Of a DNA stretch of 64,000 nucleotides, positions 33,967 to 42,787 are shown one piece after another (the stretch's first letter is position 1; the number at the start of each line of letters is the position of its first letter). The notes beneath the pieces are model-generated. The model searched no databases. It saw only the letters and a program-made list of their open reading frames with translations, and was not told the DNA's origin. Origin of the DNA: Treponema sp. GTDB taxonomy: Bacteria > Spirochaetota > Spirochaetia > Treponematales > Treponemataceae. The stretch is taken from assembly GCA_016293495.1 (NCBI GenBank), contig JAEDED010000006.1, forward strand, positions 57,742 to 121,741. Reading direction: 5' to 3'. The translations under genes and the position numbers were made by a program.

Positions 33967-35181
33967 TTGTACATAGTTTTAGGAATTACATTTTTAATTG
34001 TTCTCATTGTTGTCAGAGTTCTTAAACACTTTTCTGACCATATAAAATTCTTTGCAGCAGGAAAAGATCAGAAATTCAGTATGTCTGAAATTCTTACACT
34101 GTGGAAACTTGCAAGAATGTGTGACCTTGAAGAACCTATCAGTCTTTTCTATTCAGTTCCATCTTTATCAAGATGTATTACACATATTATTGAAGAAGCT
34201 GAAGAAAAAGGAACTCAGGATACACCTCAGATTCAGGAATTTTTATCAAAGCTTTATAAATACAGAACAAAGATTGAACTTGAGTCAGACCAGAAAAAAG
34301 GTCTTGATTCAACTAAAGGTCTTGAAAAAGGACAGAAGCTCAGAATTATTCTTCCAGGAAAAGGTCTTTTTGAATCCCAGATTTTAAATAACGGTCGCGA
34401 ACTCATCATAAAACTTCCGACACAGAAAGGTGTTTTAAAATTAAAAGGTGATGAATGGGTAGACCAGGACATAAACATTTACCTCTGGCGTAAAGGCGAT
34501 GCAAACTATGTATTTGACTCACGTGTTTTAGGAACAAGTGTATTTAACGGTCAGTCTGCGCTTTTTATTACTCAGTCTGACAAGATTTTCAGAGCACAAA
34601 AACGCCGTTCTGTAAGATGTGAATGTCATCTTCCGGCAGCTCTTTACATTATTAAAGATGCTCTGATTAATTATTCAACTGTAGAAACAACTCCTGGTTA
34701 CAAATGTATTCTTGAGGATATTTCAGAAGATGGTGCCATGATCCGCATCGGAGGTAAAGGCGTTTCAAATACTCAGATTAAAATTCAATTTGAGCTTGAA
34801 GGGACTTTTATTCTTATGTTCGGAATTATCAAGGCCGTAGAATACAATGCAGAAATCAATCAGTCAAGACTTCACTTTGAATGTACTCATGTAGAACCTA
34901 CAATGAAAAACTACATTTTAAGCTTTGTATACAAAGTACTTCCTGAAAGACAGAAAGAAATCTTTGCAGCCCTTACAGAAACTGAACAGGATGCAAAAGA
35001 TATGGGAGATTCACCAGATAAAGATTCACCATCCGCAACTGCCGGTCAGGGAATTAATGCAGAAGACTTAATTAAAATTTCAACTGAAAATGCTGACGCT
35101 GCAGGTGTTACAGGCTCTGCAGGTTCTGTTTCAGATCCTATGGATGATGATGTTGATATTTCTGAATTAGAAGAGGTGTAA
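33967..35181 (+). CDS. Membrane-anchored PilZ-domain protein (probable c-di-GMP receptor)
   Basis: 404 residues starting at TTG 33967 with GAGG just upstream. One N-terminal membrane helix (about 2-18) is followed by a helical region, a beta domain (about 115-215) and a PilZ domain (about 215-325). The domain has the RxxxR motif (KRRSVRCECHLPA) and the DxSxxG motif (LEDISEDGAMIRIGG) that bind cyclic di-GMP. The C-terminal 70 residues are acidic and disordered. In spirochaetes such proteins often affect motility. It is followed by a HEAT-like gene with a 2-base gap. Confidence 0.88.
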   Translation: MYIVLGITFLIVLIVVRVLKHFSDHIKFFAAGKDQKFSMSEILTLWKLARMCDLEEPISLFYSVPSLSRCITHIIEEAEEKGTQDTPQIQEFLSKLYKYRTKIELESDQKKGLDSTKGLEKGQKLRIILPGKGLFESQILNNGRELIIKLPTQKGVLKLKGDEWVDQDINIYLWRKGDANYVFDSRVLGTSVFNGQSALFITQSDKIFRAQKRRSVRCECHLPAALYIIKDALINYSTVETTPGYKCILEDISEDGAMIRIGGKGVSNTQIKIQFELEGTFILMFGIIKAVEYNAEINQSRLHFECTHVEPTMKNYILSFVYKVLPERQKEIFAALTETEQDAKDMGDSPDKDSPSATAGQGINAEDLIKISTENADAAGVTGSAGSVSDPMDDDVDISELEEV

Positions 35182-35183
35182 AG

Positions 35184-36350
35184 ATGAAAAAATTAACTGC
35201 AATTCTCGCATTCTTTTTTATTGCTGGTACTATTTATTCAGCACCTGCATCAAATCCGAAAATTAAATTCATAAAAGGTAATATTCAGGATAAAATTGCA
35301 AGCGTAAAAGAAGATGCAATAGATAACGCATACTCAATTGCTCAGTCAGCCGTAGATTTTGTAATTGAAAATATTGAACTATTAAAAGATGATCGTGATT
35401 TTGCAGGCCTTGCAGTTGCTTCTGTTTATGCATATCCCGAAAAAGAATTTTCTGAAAATGTTGATTTAGTTCTTGGAAAATTCGGTTCTATTTTTTATTT
35501 AATCAAAGATCAGAATGTAAGAGTTTCAATTCTTGATAAACTTCTTTCAGTCTCTTCAGCTATCAGTAATGACGAAATCGTTGCGTTTATCAACAATTAT
35601 CTCGCCGGCGCTTCAAATGACAAAGTTGTCTTAACTGATGTTGAAAAAAAGTCAATTCAGGTTATTTCTAAAATCGGAAATGACAAATCCTTCGAGCTTC
35701 TCTATTACATTTACAATCATGACATCTGGCCTGAATATAGAAAAGAAACTAAAAAAGCTTTGATTTCTCTTGCTGATAAATCAACAGGCTTTTTAATGAA
35801 CGAAATCAGAAAGGCTGATTTTACCGAAATGAAGCTGATTTATTCAATTTTTATAGAAAATTCTGAACTTTCTTCAACAATAAAATCAGAAATAGCAGAA
35901 AATTTACTTTCTAACAGTATGATAATCATTAGAGATTCTTCAAAGATTTCTAAAGAACTTTCTGCATTCCAGTTCAACAACTGCAGCATCATCTGCCATA
36001 ACAGCTGGACCCGTGGTTATGCACTTGTTATTTCTTATTTTGATATTGCAAAAACAGAATTTGCTGCAGGCTTCCTAACAAATGAACAGTTTGCAACAAT
36101 TATTTCATATGTAGAAAAAACAGCGTCAAAAGATTCTGTAAAAGTTCTCACAGCATATCTTGAAGAGCTCAATAAGGAGACAGAAAAAGGAAATCTCCCT
36201 GCCAGCAATATTGCTTCGGCAGTAATTCAGGCTCTTGGAAACCTGGGTGACAAATCTGCATTTGATTGTCTTTTATTTACAACTTATTTGAATTATCCTG
36301 AAGATATTGTTGCTCAGGCTCGAAGGGCTCTTTCGAGTCTTAAATGGTAA
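35184..36350 (+). CDS. Exported HEAT-like repeat protein
   Basis: 388 residues with a signal peptide (MKKLTAILAFFFIAGTIYS, cleavage near SAP). The remainder is alpha-helical with HEAT/Armadillo-like units (VKSIQVISKIGNDKSFELLYYI, YRKETKKALISLADKST, IVAQARRALSSL at the end). No catalytic motif is seen. It is probably a periplasmic scaffold similar in kind to the protein at 2253-2966. The ribosome-binding site GAGG lies just before. Its end overlaps the comEC-like gene by 7 bases. Confidence 0.75.
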   Translation: MKKLTAILAFFFIAGTIYSAPASNPKIKFIKGNIQDKIASVKEDAIDNAYSIAQSAVDFVIENIELLKDDRDFAGLAVASVYAYPEKEFSENVDLVLGKFGSIFYLIKDQNVRVSILDKLLSVSSAISNDEIVAFINNYLAGASNDKVVLTDVEKKSIQVISKIGNDKSFELLYYIYNHDIWPEYRKETKKALISLADKSTGFLMNEIRKADFTEMKLIYSIFIENSELSSTIKSEIAENLLSNSMIIIRDSSKISKELSAFQFNNCSIICHNSWTRGYALVISYFDIAKTEFAAGFLTNEQFATIISYVEKTASKDSVKVLTAYLEELNKETEKGNLPASNIASAVIQALGNLGDKSAFDCLLFTTYLNYPEDIVAQARRALSSLKW

Positions 36351-37603
36351 GCAAAACTAACAGCAGTATTCTATTAAGTTCTTTACTTTTAATTATTTTA
36401 ATTTATTCCGGTGCAGTTAAATTACCGAAAGATAGTCTGACTGCACTTATTCCGGAAAAAGAGGTTTCATCTTTTACAGGGAAAATTATTTCAAATCCTG
36501 TCAAATCGTCAGACAGTTATTACACGGCAAAAATTAAATTCAATTCCGTTTCATCAGATAAAATTTCATCATCTGCAAATGGTGTTAAAACCGTACTTAT
36601 TCCTGTAAAAATCATTGAAGCCTTTTATCCAGGAAAACTTTATTCCAGAAACAGTTCAGATTCAAAGCTGATTCCTCTTGAACAGGGAGTAATTATTACA
36701 TGCACTGTAAATTCCTTTTTAAATAAAGATGGAGAAGCGTCATTCATATTAAAAAAAATTAACGAATCTTATTTTGAAAAAGGCTTTTCTGGTTTATTTT
36801 ACAGACTTAGAGCCTTGTGCAGAATACAGTTCAAGCGTCTTATGATGTTGTGGGGAAGTGCAGGCGGTTTTTTACTTGCACTGCTTTCAGGCTCTAAAGA
36901 ATACCTTGACGGTAAGTTAATCAGCTGTTTCAGAATGTCAGGTTTATCACATATTCTGGCACTTTCAGGAATGCACCTTTCGCTTATTTCTTCTCTGGCT
37001 GGTGTTGTCGAAAATAAATCGGCACTTAAAAAAGCAGGACTTTTTATCAGGGTACTTACTATAATAATTTTCGTCTGGTTTGCAGGTCTTTCTCCGTCGC
37101 TGCTTCGTGCATTAATTTCGGTTTTGATTGTATCTTTGTGCACATTAATTCATATTCCAAAAATCAACAGCCTTGTTCTTTTATGCACGACATTTTTAAT
37201 CCATACGGTTGTATGTCCCGATGATCTTTTTAACTTAGCATTTTTATTCAGCTACAGCGCACTTGCAGGCATTCTGATTCTTTCGGGCATGGTTAAAGCT
37301 TTAATTTCAGGATTTATTCCCTCTGCTGCCGTGGATAATTTAAGCGCCTCAATTGGTGCAAATATATTTACGACACCGATCAGCCTCAAGGTTTTTGGTT
37401 ATTTTTCGCCCGGTGGAATTATTTCGACACTTGTCGTTTCGCCTGTAATTACTGTATTCCTTTATATGGGAATTGTGCTTCTGACTTTAAGTTTATGCTT
37501 TCCTGCATTTGCTGTTTTAGCCGGAATTCTTATGAACGTTGTATACTGGTTTATTAGCAAAATGGTTGAATTCTGGAGTTTTATTCCTCAAGTTTCCTTT
37601 TAA
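36344..37603 (+). CDS. comEC: ComEC/Rec2-family membrane protein
   Basis: ComEC forms the channel through which single-stranded DNA enters naturally competent cells. 419 residues. An N-terminal OB-like region (ISNPVKSSDSYYTAKIKFNS) is followed by the competence domain with LLALLSGSKEYLDGKLISCF, RMSGLSHILALSGMHLSLIS and several membrane helices including AFLFSYSALAGILIL. The C-terminal metallo-beta-lactamase-like domain of larger ComEC proteins is absent, so this is the short form. Whether the organism takes up DNA cannot be judged here. Confidence 0.85.
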   Translation: MVSKTNSSILLSSLLLIILIYSGAVKLPKDSLTALIPEKEVSSFTGKIISNPVKSSDSYYTAKIKFNSVSSDKISSSANGVKTVLIPVKIIEAFYPGKLYSRNSSDSKLIPLEQGVIITCTVNSFLNKDGEASFILKKINESYFEKGFSGLFYRLRALCRIQFKRLMMLWGSAGGFLLALLSGSKEYLDGKLISCFRMSGLSHILALSGMHLSLISSLAGVVENKSALKKAGLFIRVLTIIIFVWFAGLSPSLLRALISVLIVSLCTLIHIPKINSLVLLCTTFLIHTVVCPDDLFNLAFLFSYSALAGILILSGMVKALISGFIPSAAVDNLSASIGANIFTTPISLKVFGYFSPGGIISTLVVSPVITVFLYMGIVLLTLSLCFPAFAVLAGILMNVVYWFISKMVEFWSFIPQVSF

Positions 37604-37619
37604 GAGGCTTGTTTATTTA

Positions 37620-37648
37620 TTGACCAAGGACAAACATTCTGATATTAT
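37620..37648 (+). promoter_or_regulatory. Promoter of the rpsF-ssb-rpsR-rplI operon
   Basis: TTGACC (37620-37625), 17-base spacer, TATTAT (37643-37648), 59 bases before the rpsF start. Confidence 0.65.
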
Positions 37649-37707
37649 TATAAAATCTAACCCCCTTGAAGCTATGTATTTAGCTTCCATGACCATAAGG
37701 AGAAATT

Positions 37708-37992
37708 ATGAGAAACTATGAACTTATGACTATCTTCCCATTAGAAGAAGATAAGTACAAGAAAGGTTTAGATGCTGTTAAAGCAATCCTTTCACAGTTT
37801 GGTGCCGAAATCGTAAAAGAAGAACCTTTCGGTGACCGTGATCTTACTTACGTTGTAAAAAAACAGAAGAGAGGTCGCTTTGTTCTGTTGAACGTAAAAC
37901 TTAACCCTGCTAAAATCGTTGAAATTGACACACAGTTCAAATTGAACAACGAACTTATCAAGTACATGTTTGTACAGGTAGAAGAAAAATAA
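37708..37992 (+). CDS. rpsF: 30S ribosomal protein S6
   Basis: 94 residues, usual for S6. The N-terminal RNYELMTIFPLEEDKYKKGLD and the GDRDLTYVVKKQKRGRFVL strand match the family. S6 binds the central domain of 16S rRNA together with S18, which is encoded two genes downstream. AAGGAG precedes the start. It is the first gene of the S6-SSB-S18-L9 operon, which leads into dnaB. Confidence 0.96.
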   Translation: MRNYELMTIFPLEEDKYKKGLDAVKAILSQFGAEIVKEEPFGDRDLTYVVKKQKRGRFVLLNVKLNPAKIVEIDTQFKLNNELIKYMFVQVEEK

Positions 37993-38030
37993 GTATCATC
38001 TAATCCACTTTACATTTCAGGAGGCAATTT

Positions 38031-38528
38031 ATGACAGATGTAAACCGCGTTAATATTATTGGTCGTTTAACTCGTGATATTACTTCAGATGAACGCTCTT
38101 TTGCTTATCTTCCTAATGGAACTGCAAGAGCAAACGTCAGCATCGCTGTAAATCGCAGCCGTAAAAATGGAGAACAGTGGGTTGATGAAGTTAGTTACTT
38201 TGATGTAACTATCTGGGGAAAAACAGCAGAAAACCTTAAGCCATATTTGCAGAAAGGTAAACAGATTGCTGTTGACGGTTATCTCAGACAGGACCGTTGG
38301 GAAAAAGACGGTCAGAAGAACAGTCGCATCGTAATCGTTGCAGAGAATGTTCAGTTATTGGGCGGAAAATCGGATAACGCTGGCGGATATGATCAGCCAG
38401 CCGGGGGTTTTGCACCGAAGTTCCAGCCAAAACCTGCTTCTCCAATGAACAGTGCGCTAATGAACAGCCCTATGGATGATATTTCATATGGCGGAGATAC
38501 AAGCTTCCCAGAAGACATTCCGTTCTAA
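38031..38528 (+). CDS. ssb: Single-stranded DNA-binding protein
   Basis: 165 residues. The OB-fold (about 1-110) has RVNIIGRLTRDI, VSYFDVTIWGKTAENL and LQKGKQIAVDGYLRQDRWEKDG. A Gly/Pro-rich linker leads to the acidic tip FPEDIPF, which recruits replication and repair partners. AGGAGG precedes the ATG. Its placement between rpsF and rpsR is the classical bacterial arrangement. Confidence 0.97.
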   Translation: MTDVNRVNIIGRLTRDITSDERSFAYLPNGTARANVSIAVNRSRKNGEQWVDEVSYFDVTIWGKTAENLKPYLQKGKQIAVDGYLRQDRWEKDGQKNSRIVIVAENVQLLGGKSDNAGGYDQPAGGFAPKFQPKPASPMNSALMNSPMDDISYGGDTSFPEDIPF

Positions 38529-38545
38529 TTTATGAGGAGACTAAT

Positions 38546-38881
38546 ATGTCAGACGAAACAATTGAAACACAGTCTGTAGAAGATAAAGCTCAGGCTCTTG
38601 AAACAAACGAAGCTAATCTTGCAGAAGCAGGACGCGAAGGTGAAGGTCGCGGAGCTCGTGGTAAGGGCAAGACATTCTTCAGAAAAAAGGTTTGCCGTTT
38701 CTGTGCAAACAAAGCAAAAATTGATTACAAAGATGCAGATGGACTTCGCCGCTACACAACAGAAAGAGGTAAGATCCTTCCACGTCGTATCACTGGAACA
38801 TGTGCAAAACACCAGAGAGAATTGGCTCGCGAAATTAAACGCGCTCGCAATATCTGTCTCTTGCCATTCGTTGCAGATTAA
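38546..38881 (+). CDS. rpsR: 30S ribosomal protein S18 with acidic N-terminal extension
   Basis: 111 residues, longer than the usual 75-90. The extra N-terminal roughly 40 residues are rich in Glu and Ala (ETIETQSVEDKAQALETNEA). The S18 core follows: FFRKKVCRFCANKAKIDYKD, LPRRITGTCAKHQRELAREI, KRARNICLLPF. Cys pairs at FCAN and GTCAKH suggest a zinc-binding form. GAGGAG precedes the ATG. Confidence 0.95.
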   Translation: MSDETIETQSVEDKAQALETNEANLAEAGREGEGRGARGKGKTFFRKKVCRFCANKAKIDYKDADGLRRYTTERGKILPRRITGTCAKHQRELAREIKRARNICLLPFVAD

Positions 38882-38951
38882 TTTTTAATCTTTTGGAACT
38901 GCGATCCAACTCCTGGTGACGCAGTTCCTTAAAATAATAGGAGCTTGAAAA

Positions 38952-39461
38952 ATGAAAGTAATTCTTAACGCAGATGTTAAACACGTTGGTGAAGAAGGCG
39001 ATGTAAAAGTAGTAGCAAACGGTTACTACCGCAACTTCCTCTATCCAAGAAACCTTGCTGTACCTTACAATGAAGCTACAGTAGCTTACTTCGAAGGAAG
39101 AAAAGCAGAAATCGAAGCTAAAAAAGATGCTAAGAGAGCTGCTTCTGCAAGCCTCAAAGAAAAACTTGAAGCAGTTGAACTTGAAATCGCTGTACCAGCT
39201 GGAAACAACGGCAAACTTTACGGAGCTGTTACATCACAGTCTGTAATGGAATTGTTGGCTAAACAGGGATACGAAATCGAACGCAAAAAGATCGAAATCC
39301 CAGGACTTACAATCAAAAATACTGGTAACTTCAAAGTTACTGTTAAACTTTACGAAGCTCAGACAGCAGAAGTTAAACTTACTGTAAAAGCACAGGAAGG
39401 AAAAGAAGAAGCTGCTCCAGCTGCTAAAGAAGAAAAGAAAGAAGAAGCTAAAACTGAATAA
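38952..39461 (+). CDS. rplI: 50S ribosomal protein L9
   Basis: 169 residues. The N-terminal domain has MKVILNADVKHVGEEGD and GYYRNFLYPRNLA, the L9 signature. A long connecting helix and a C-terminal RNA-binding domain (GKLYGAVTSQSVMELLA) follow. The last 25 residues are an acidic, Lys-rich tail beyond the usual end. It is followed by a strong terminator. Confidence 0.97.
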   Translation: MKVILNADVKHVGEEGDVKVVANGYYRNFLYPRNLAVPYNEATVAYFEGRKAEIEAKKDAKRAASASLKEKLEAVELEIAVPAGNNGKLYGAVTSQSVMELLAKQGYEIERKKIEIPGLTIKNTGNFKVTVKLYEAQTAEVKLTVKAQEGKEEAAPAAKEEKKEEAKTE

Positions 39462-39486
39462 GTTTTAGTCAATTCGGACTAAAAGG

Positions 39487-39512
39487 GCCGGGGAGAAATC
39501 CTCGGCTTTTTT
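39487..39512 (+). terminator. Terminator after rplI
   Basis: GCCGGGGA and TCCTCGGC form an 8-bp stem closed by a GAAA tetraloop and followed by six T residues. Confidence 0.9.
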
Positions 39513-39590
39513 ATCCTCTGATGAATATTAAGTAAAAACGACTGATTTAAAACTGAACAGATTATAAGATTTTAAAATGGAGAAGATGAG

Positions 39591-40922
39591 ATGAATTACA
39601 CAGAATTGAAAGATAAAGTTCCGCCTAATAATCCAGAAGCAGAACAGGCTACTTTAGGAGCTTTACTTTTAGATTTTAATGCTATTTCAAATGTAGTATC
39701 TCTTCTTGATCCAGACAAGTTTTATTCCTACCAGAATAAAATTATTTACGAAGCCATGGTTTCACTTTTCAGACAGAACATTCATGGCGATACACTTGCA
39801 TTAATTAATGAATTAACAAAAACCGGTAAGCTTGAAGAAGCTGGAGGAGCTGCATACATTGCATCTCTTACAGACCTCGTTCCGACTGCAGCAAACATCG
39901 AATATTACGCAAAAATTGTTCTTGACCAGAGCATAAGACGTGAGTTGATCCGAATCTCCCAGGAATTAAAAAAATGTTCCTATGATGAAACTAAAGCAAG
40001 CCGCGGAATTATTGAAGAAGCAGAAAAATTAATCTTTACTTTGTCTGATAAAAACCAGACAACTAAAGTTTATGATATGAAAGAAATCATGCCGGAGACA
40101 ATCAATCTTGTTGAACAGCGTTATAAAAACAAGAGTTCGTTTACTGGTATTCCGACAGGATTTGCAAAACTTGATACAATGACAAGCGGTTTCCAGAATT
40201 CAGAATTGATTATTCTTGGTGCCCGTCCGTCAATCGGAAAAACTGCGATGGCTTTGTCAATGATGGAACACATTGCAGTTGATCAGAAAATTCCATGCGG
40301 ATTCTTTTCTCTTGAAATGTCGGCTATTACACTTGGCCAGCGTCTGTTGAGTCAGACAGCCCGCGTTCCTGGTCAGAAATTAAAAAGCGGTATGTTACGT
40401 ATTGAAGATTTTCAGAAGCTTCAGCAGGCTGCGAGTCGCTGTTTTGAAGCGCCGCTTTATATTATCGATGTTCCTAATATGCCTTTGCTTGACCTTAAGG
40501 CAATGGCACGCCGAATGGTTGTAAATCAGGGCGTAAAAGTAATCTTTATCGATTACATCGGTCTTATTTCAACTGATAATCCAAACACACAGGTCTGGGA
40601 ACAGGTTTCTGAAGTTTCAAAATCCTTGAAGGCACTTGCCCGCGAACTTAACATTCCGATTATTGCACTTTGTCAGGTTTCTCGTGATGCAGAAGGTAAT
40701 GAACCAAGTTTGAATCAGCTTCGCGGTTCCGGAAGTATCGAACAGGATGCCGACGTTGTAATGTTCCTTCACCGTGACAGACTTAAAGCTGAAGATCAGG
40801 AAAATCCTGTTCAGGATGCAAAGCTGATCGTAGCAAAACAGCGTAACGGTGCAACAGGTGATGTTGACATTCTGTTCCTTCCATCGTACACAAAATTCGA
40901 AAATAAAGCTGCAGAGAATTAA
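39591..40922 (+). CDS. dnaB: Replicative DNA helicase DnaB
   Basis: Hexameric helicase that unwinds DNA at the replication fork. 443 residues. The N-terminal domain (PPNNPEAEQATLGALLLD) is followed by the RecA-like C-terminal domain with Walker A GARPSIGKTAMALS (near residue 207), FSLEMSA, the Walker B region VIFIDYIGLI and the DnaB motif QLRGSGSIEQDADVVMFL. No intein or insertion is visible. A GGAG-type site precedes ATG 39591. Confidence 0.97.
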   Translation: MNYTELKDKVPPNNPEAEQATLGALLLDFNAISNVVSLLDPDKFYSYQNKIIYEAMVSLFRQNIHGDTLALINELTKTGKLEEAGGAAYIASLTDLVPTAANIEYYAKIVLDQSIRRELIRISQELKKCSYDETKASRGIIEEAEKLIFTLSDKNQTTKVYDMKEIMPETINLVEQRYKNKSSFTGIPTGFAKLDTMTSGFQNSELIILGARPSIGKTAMALSMMEHIAVDQKIPCGFFSLEMSAITLGQRLLSQTARVPGQKLKSGMLRIEDFQKLQQAASRCFEAPLYIIDVPNMPLLDLKAMARRMVVNQGVKVIFIDYIGLISTDNPNTQVWEQVSEVSKSLKALARELNIPIIALCQVSRDAEGNEPSLNQLRGSGSIEQDADVVMFLHRDRLKAEDQENPVQDAKLIVAKQRNGATGDVDILFLPSYTKFENKAAEN

Positions 40923-40963
40923 ACACAATAGAAAGTATAAAACTACTGTAGAAAATGATAAAA

Positions 40964-40995
40964 AAAATGCCGGAGCTTTCAAACTCCGGCATTTT
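40964..40995. terminator. Bidirectional terminator between dnaB and the P83/100 gene
   Basis: AAAATGCCGGAG pairs perfectly with CTCCGGCATTTT. Seven T residues follow it on the minus strand and a T-rich stretch on the plus strand, so it can end both convergent transcripts. Confidence 0.88.
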
Positions 40996-41003
40996 CTGTT
41001 TAT

Positions 41004-41031
41004 AAACAGTCAGACGCTTATCTGACTGTTT
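41004..41031. repeat. Second hairpin beside the dnaB terminator
   Basis: AAACAGTCAGA and TCTGACTGTTT form a perfect 11-bp stem. It lies between the first hairpin and the end of the P83/100 gene and may add to termination. Confidence 0.6.
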
Positions 41032-41049
41032 ATAATATTTATATGCTTA

Positions 41050-42732
41050 TTATCTGTCACCAGTGGCTGCTTTCAAAGTATCTGATGCTTTTTCAGCAGT
41101 TGTCTGTTCAACTTTTGTCAAATCAGAAAGTTTAAGGATAATAACTTTTCCATTTGTATCAGTAACACAATATCCTTCGGCACTTGGTACAACTGGAGTA
41201 TTAGGGTTAATCTCTACGTTTGACTTAACCTTGCATTCAAGTTCAGAATTGAATTTTGCAAGATAGTTCTTTTTATTGTCATTTACAACAGCAAGATATT
41301 CTGATCCAACCTGAAGGAGTACAGAGTTTTCTGCAATTACTTCTTCTGATTCTTTTACGATATCAAGATTTGTTTTATCAATCTGAACAAGCTTAACTGC
41401 AGATTTTTTTCCAGATTCACCGGCAATTGCAATAAAGTTGTTGCCAGAAGGGTAGATTGTTCTGTTTCTAACAACTTTAACTGGAGAAGTTTTTAATTCT
41501 TCACCTGTAAAGCGGTTAACTTTTACGATTGCAGAATAAAGTTTTGAATCATCTACAACTTTAAGTGCATAGATTGCAGTTGTATCTTCAAGAACAGACT
41601 GTTTGATAACTTCTTTCTGGTCCTGGGCAATCTGTGTTCTTTCGTCTTTTGCTTCTGTGTTCTTTTTGTCAGCTACAGCCTGTTCTTCAGATGCTTCTTT
41701 TTTAGCTTCTTCAGTTTTCTTCTCCTGTTCTTCGACAACTTTTTCTTGTTCTTTTACTTCTTCTTTTGCTGTGTCAGCTTCTTTTTTAGCTTCGTCAGCT
41801 TTTTTCTGTGCTGTTTCTGCTTCTTTCTGAGCTTCTTTATCTTTTGGATTTTCTGCAGCTGTTTTCTTTGCTTCGTCAGCCTTTTTCTGTGCTGATTCTG
41901 CTTCAGTCTTTTTCTTGTCAGCAGTTTCTTTCTTTTCTTCTAATTCTTTCTTTTCCTGCTGGAGAGTTTTTTCTTCTTTAGCAGCTGTCTTCTGAGCTTC
42001 CTGAGCTTTTTCTGATGCATTTTCAGCTTCGCGTTCCTTGATGTCTACCATGTTCTTGCGTTCATCAATTCCCTTGTCATCTTCTTCGCGCATTGATTCA
42101 ACAACTTTCTTGTCAGAAATAACTGAAGTATCAATTGTACTTAAGCCGCCGTTAACATCATTTAGAGGAATTACCATCTGTGTGCTGCCCGGCCATTCCT
42201 TGTAAGAAATTGCAAGACCGGCTTTGTCAGCTGTAAGGTTATCAGTTACGGCTGATTTATATTTTGAATTGAAATAATCAAGGTTTCCGCGGTAAACTGC
42301 GTTATAAACAGTTACGAATGTTGCAATAGTGTAGGCATCATCATATTCATATTCGTAAGCTTTTGTAAGATATGAAGCAACGATGTGACGAAGGTTACGA
42401 ACGTGATCAACACCGGCATTTTTTCCTACGATAAAGATATCAGCAGAAAGTTTGTCAGGTTCTTCTGTACTTACAGCGTGAATGACATAATATCTGTCTT
42501 CACTTCCGTAATTTGAAGATATGTCTTTGTTGAAGTTATTTGCAAGACCAGAACCGATTTCTTTAATCTGTGCAAGTGTATCAACTTTTTTATGAGGACC
42601 AGTATAGTTTTCGAAGACAATTGTCTGGTCTGAAATTGATTTGATTTCGTTTTCATTAACTTCACCTGCAAATGCAGAAGAAAGTCCGAATACGAAGGCT
42701 GTTGCTAAAAATAATTTTGCAAGCTTATTCAT
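41050..42732 (-). CDS. P83/100-family exported protein
   Basis: 560 residues from ATG 42732, with GGGGGA upstream. A signal peptide (MNKLAKLFLATAFVFGLSSAFA) is followed by an N-terminal domain (about 25-200) matching the spirochaetal P83/100 antigen. Residues about 215-370 are a long highly charged coiled coil built from AEKKADEAKKEA-like units. The C-terminal domain (about 375-540: TTAIYALKVVDDSKLYSAIVKVNRFTG) looks like a beta-propeller or repeat. The family is known as a surface/periplasmic antigen in Borrelia and Treponema; its function is unclear. It is convergent with dnaB. Confidence 0.85.
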   Translation of the reverse strand: MNKLAKLFLATAFVFGLSSAFAGEVNENEIKSISDQTIVFENYTGPHKKVDTLAQIKEIGSGLANNFNKDISSNYGSEDRYYVIHAVSTEEPDKLSADIFIVGKNAGVDHVRNLRHIVASYLTKAYEYEYDDAYTIATFVTVYNAVYRGNLDYFNSKYKSAVTDNLTADKAGLAISYKEWPGSTQMVIPLNDVNGGLSTIDTSVISDKKVVESMREEDDKGIDERKNMVDIKEREAENASEKAQEAQKTAAKEEKTLQQEKKELEEKKETADKKKTEAESAQKKADEAKKTAAENPKDKEAQKEAETAQKKADEAKKEADTAKEEVKEQEKVVEEQEKKTEEAKKEASEEQAVADKKNTEAKDERTQIAQDQKEVIKQSVLEDTTAIYALKVVDDSKLYSAIVKVNRFTGEELKTSPVKVVRNRTIYPSGNNFIAIAGESGKKSAVKLVQIDKTNLDIVKESEEVIAENSVLLQVGSEYLAVVNDNKKNYLAKFNSELECKVKSNVEINPNTPVVPSAEGYCVTDTNGKVIILKLSDLTKVEQTTAEKASDTLKAATGDR

Positions 42733-42787
42733 AAATTCCCCCAAAGGATTTGTATTGATTATTTACTATAATATTAAAATTATAACA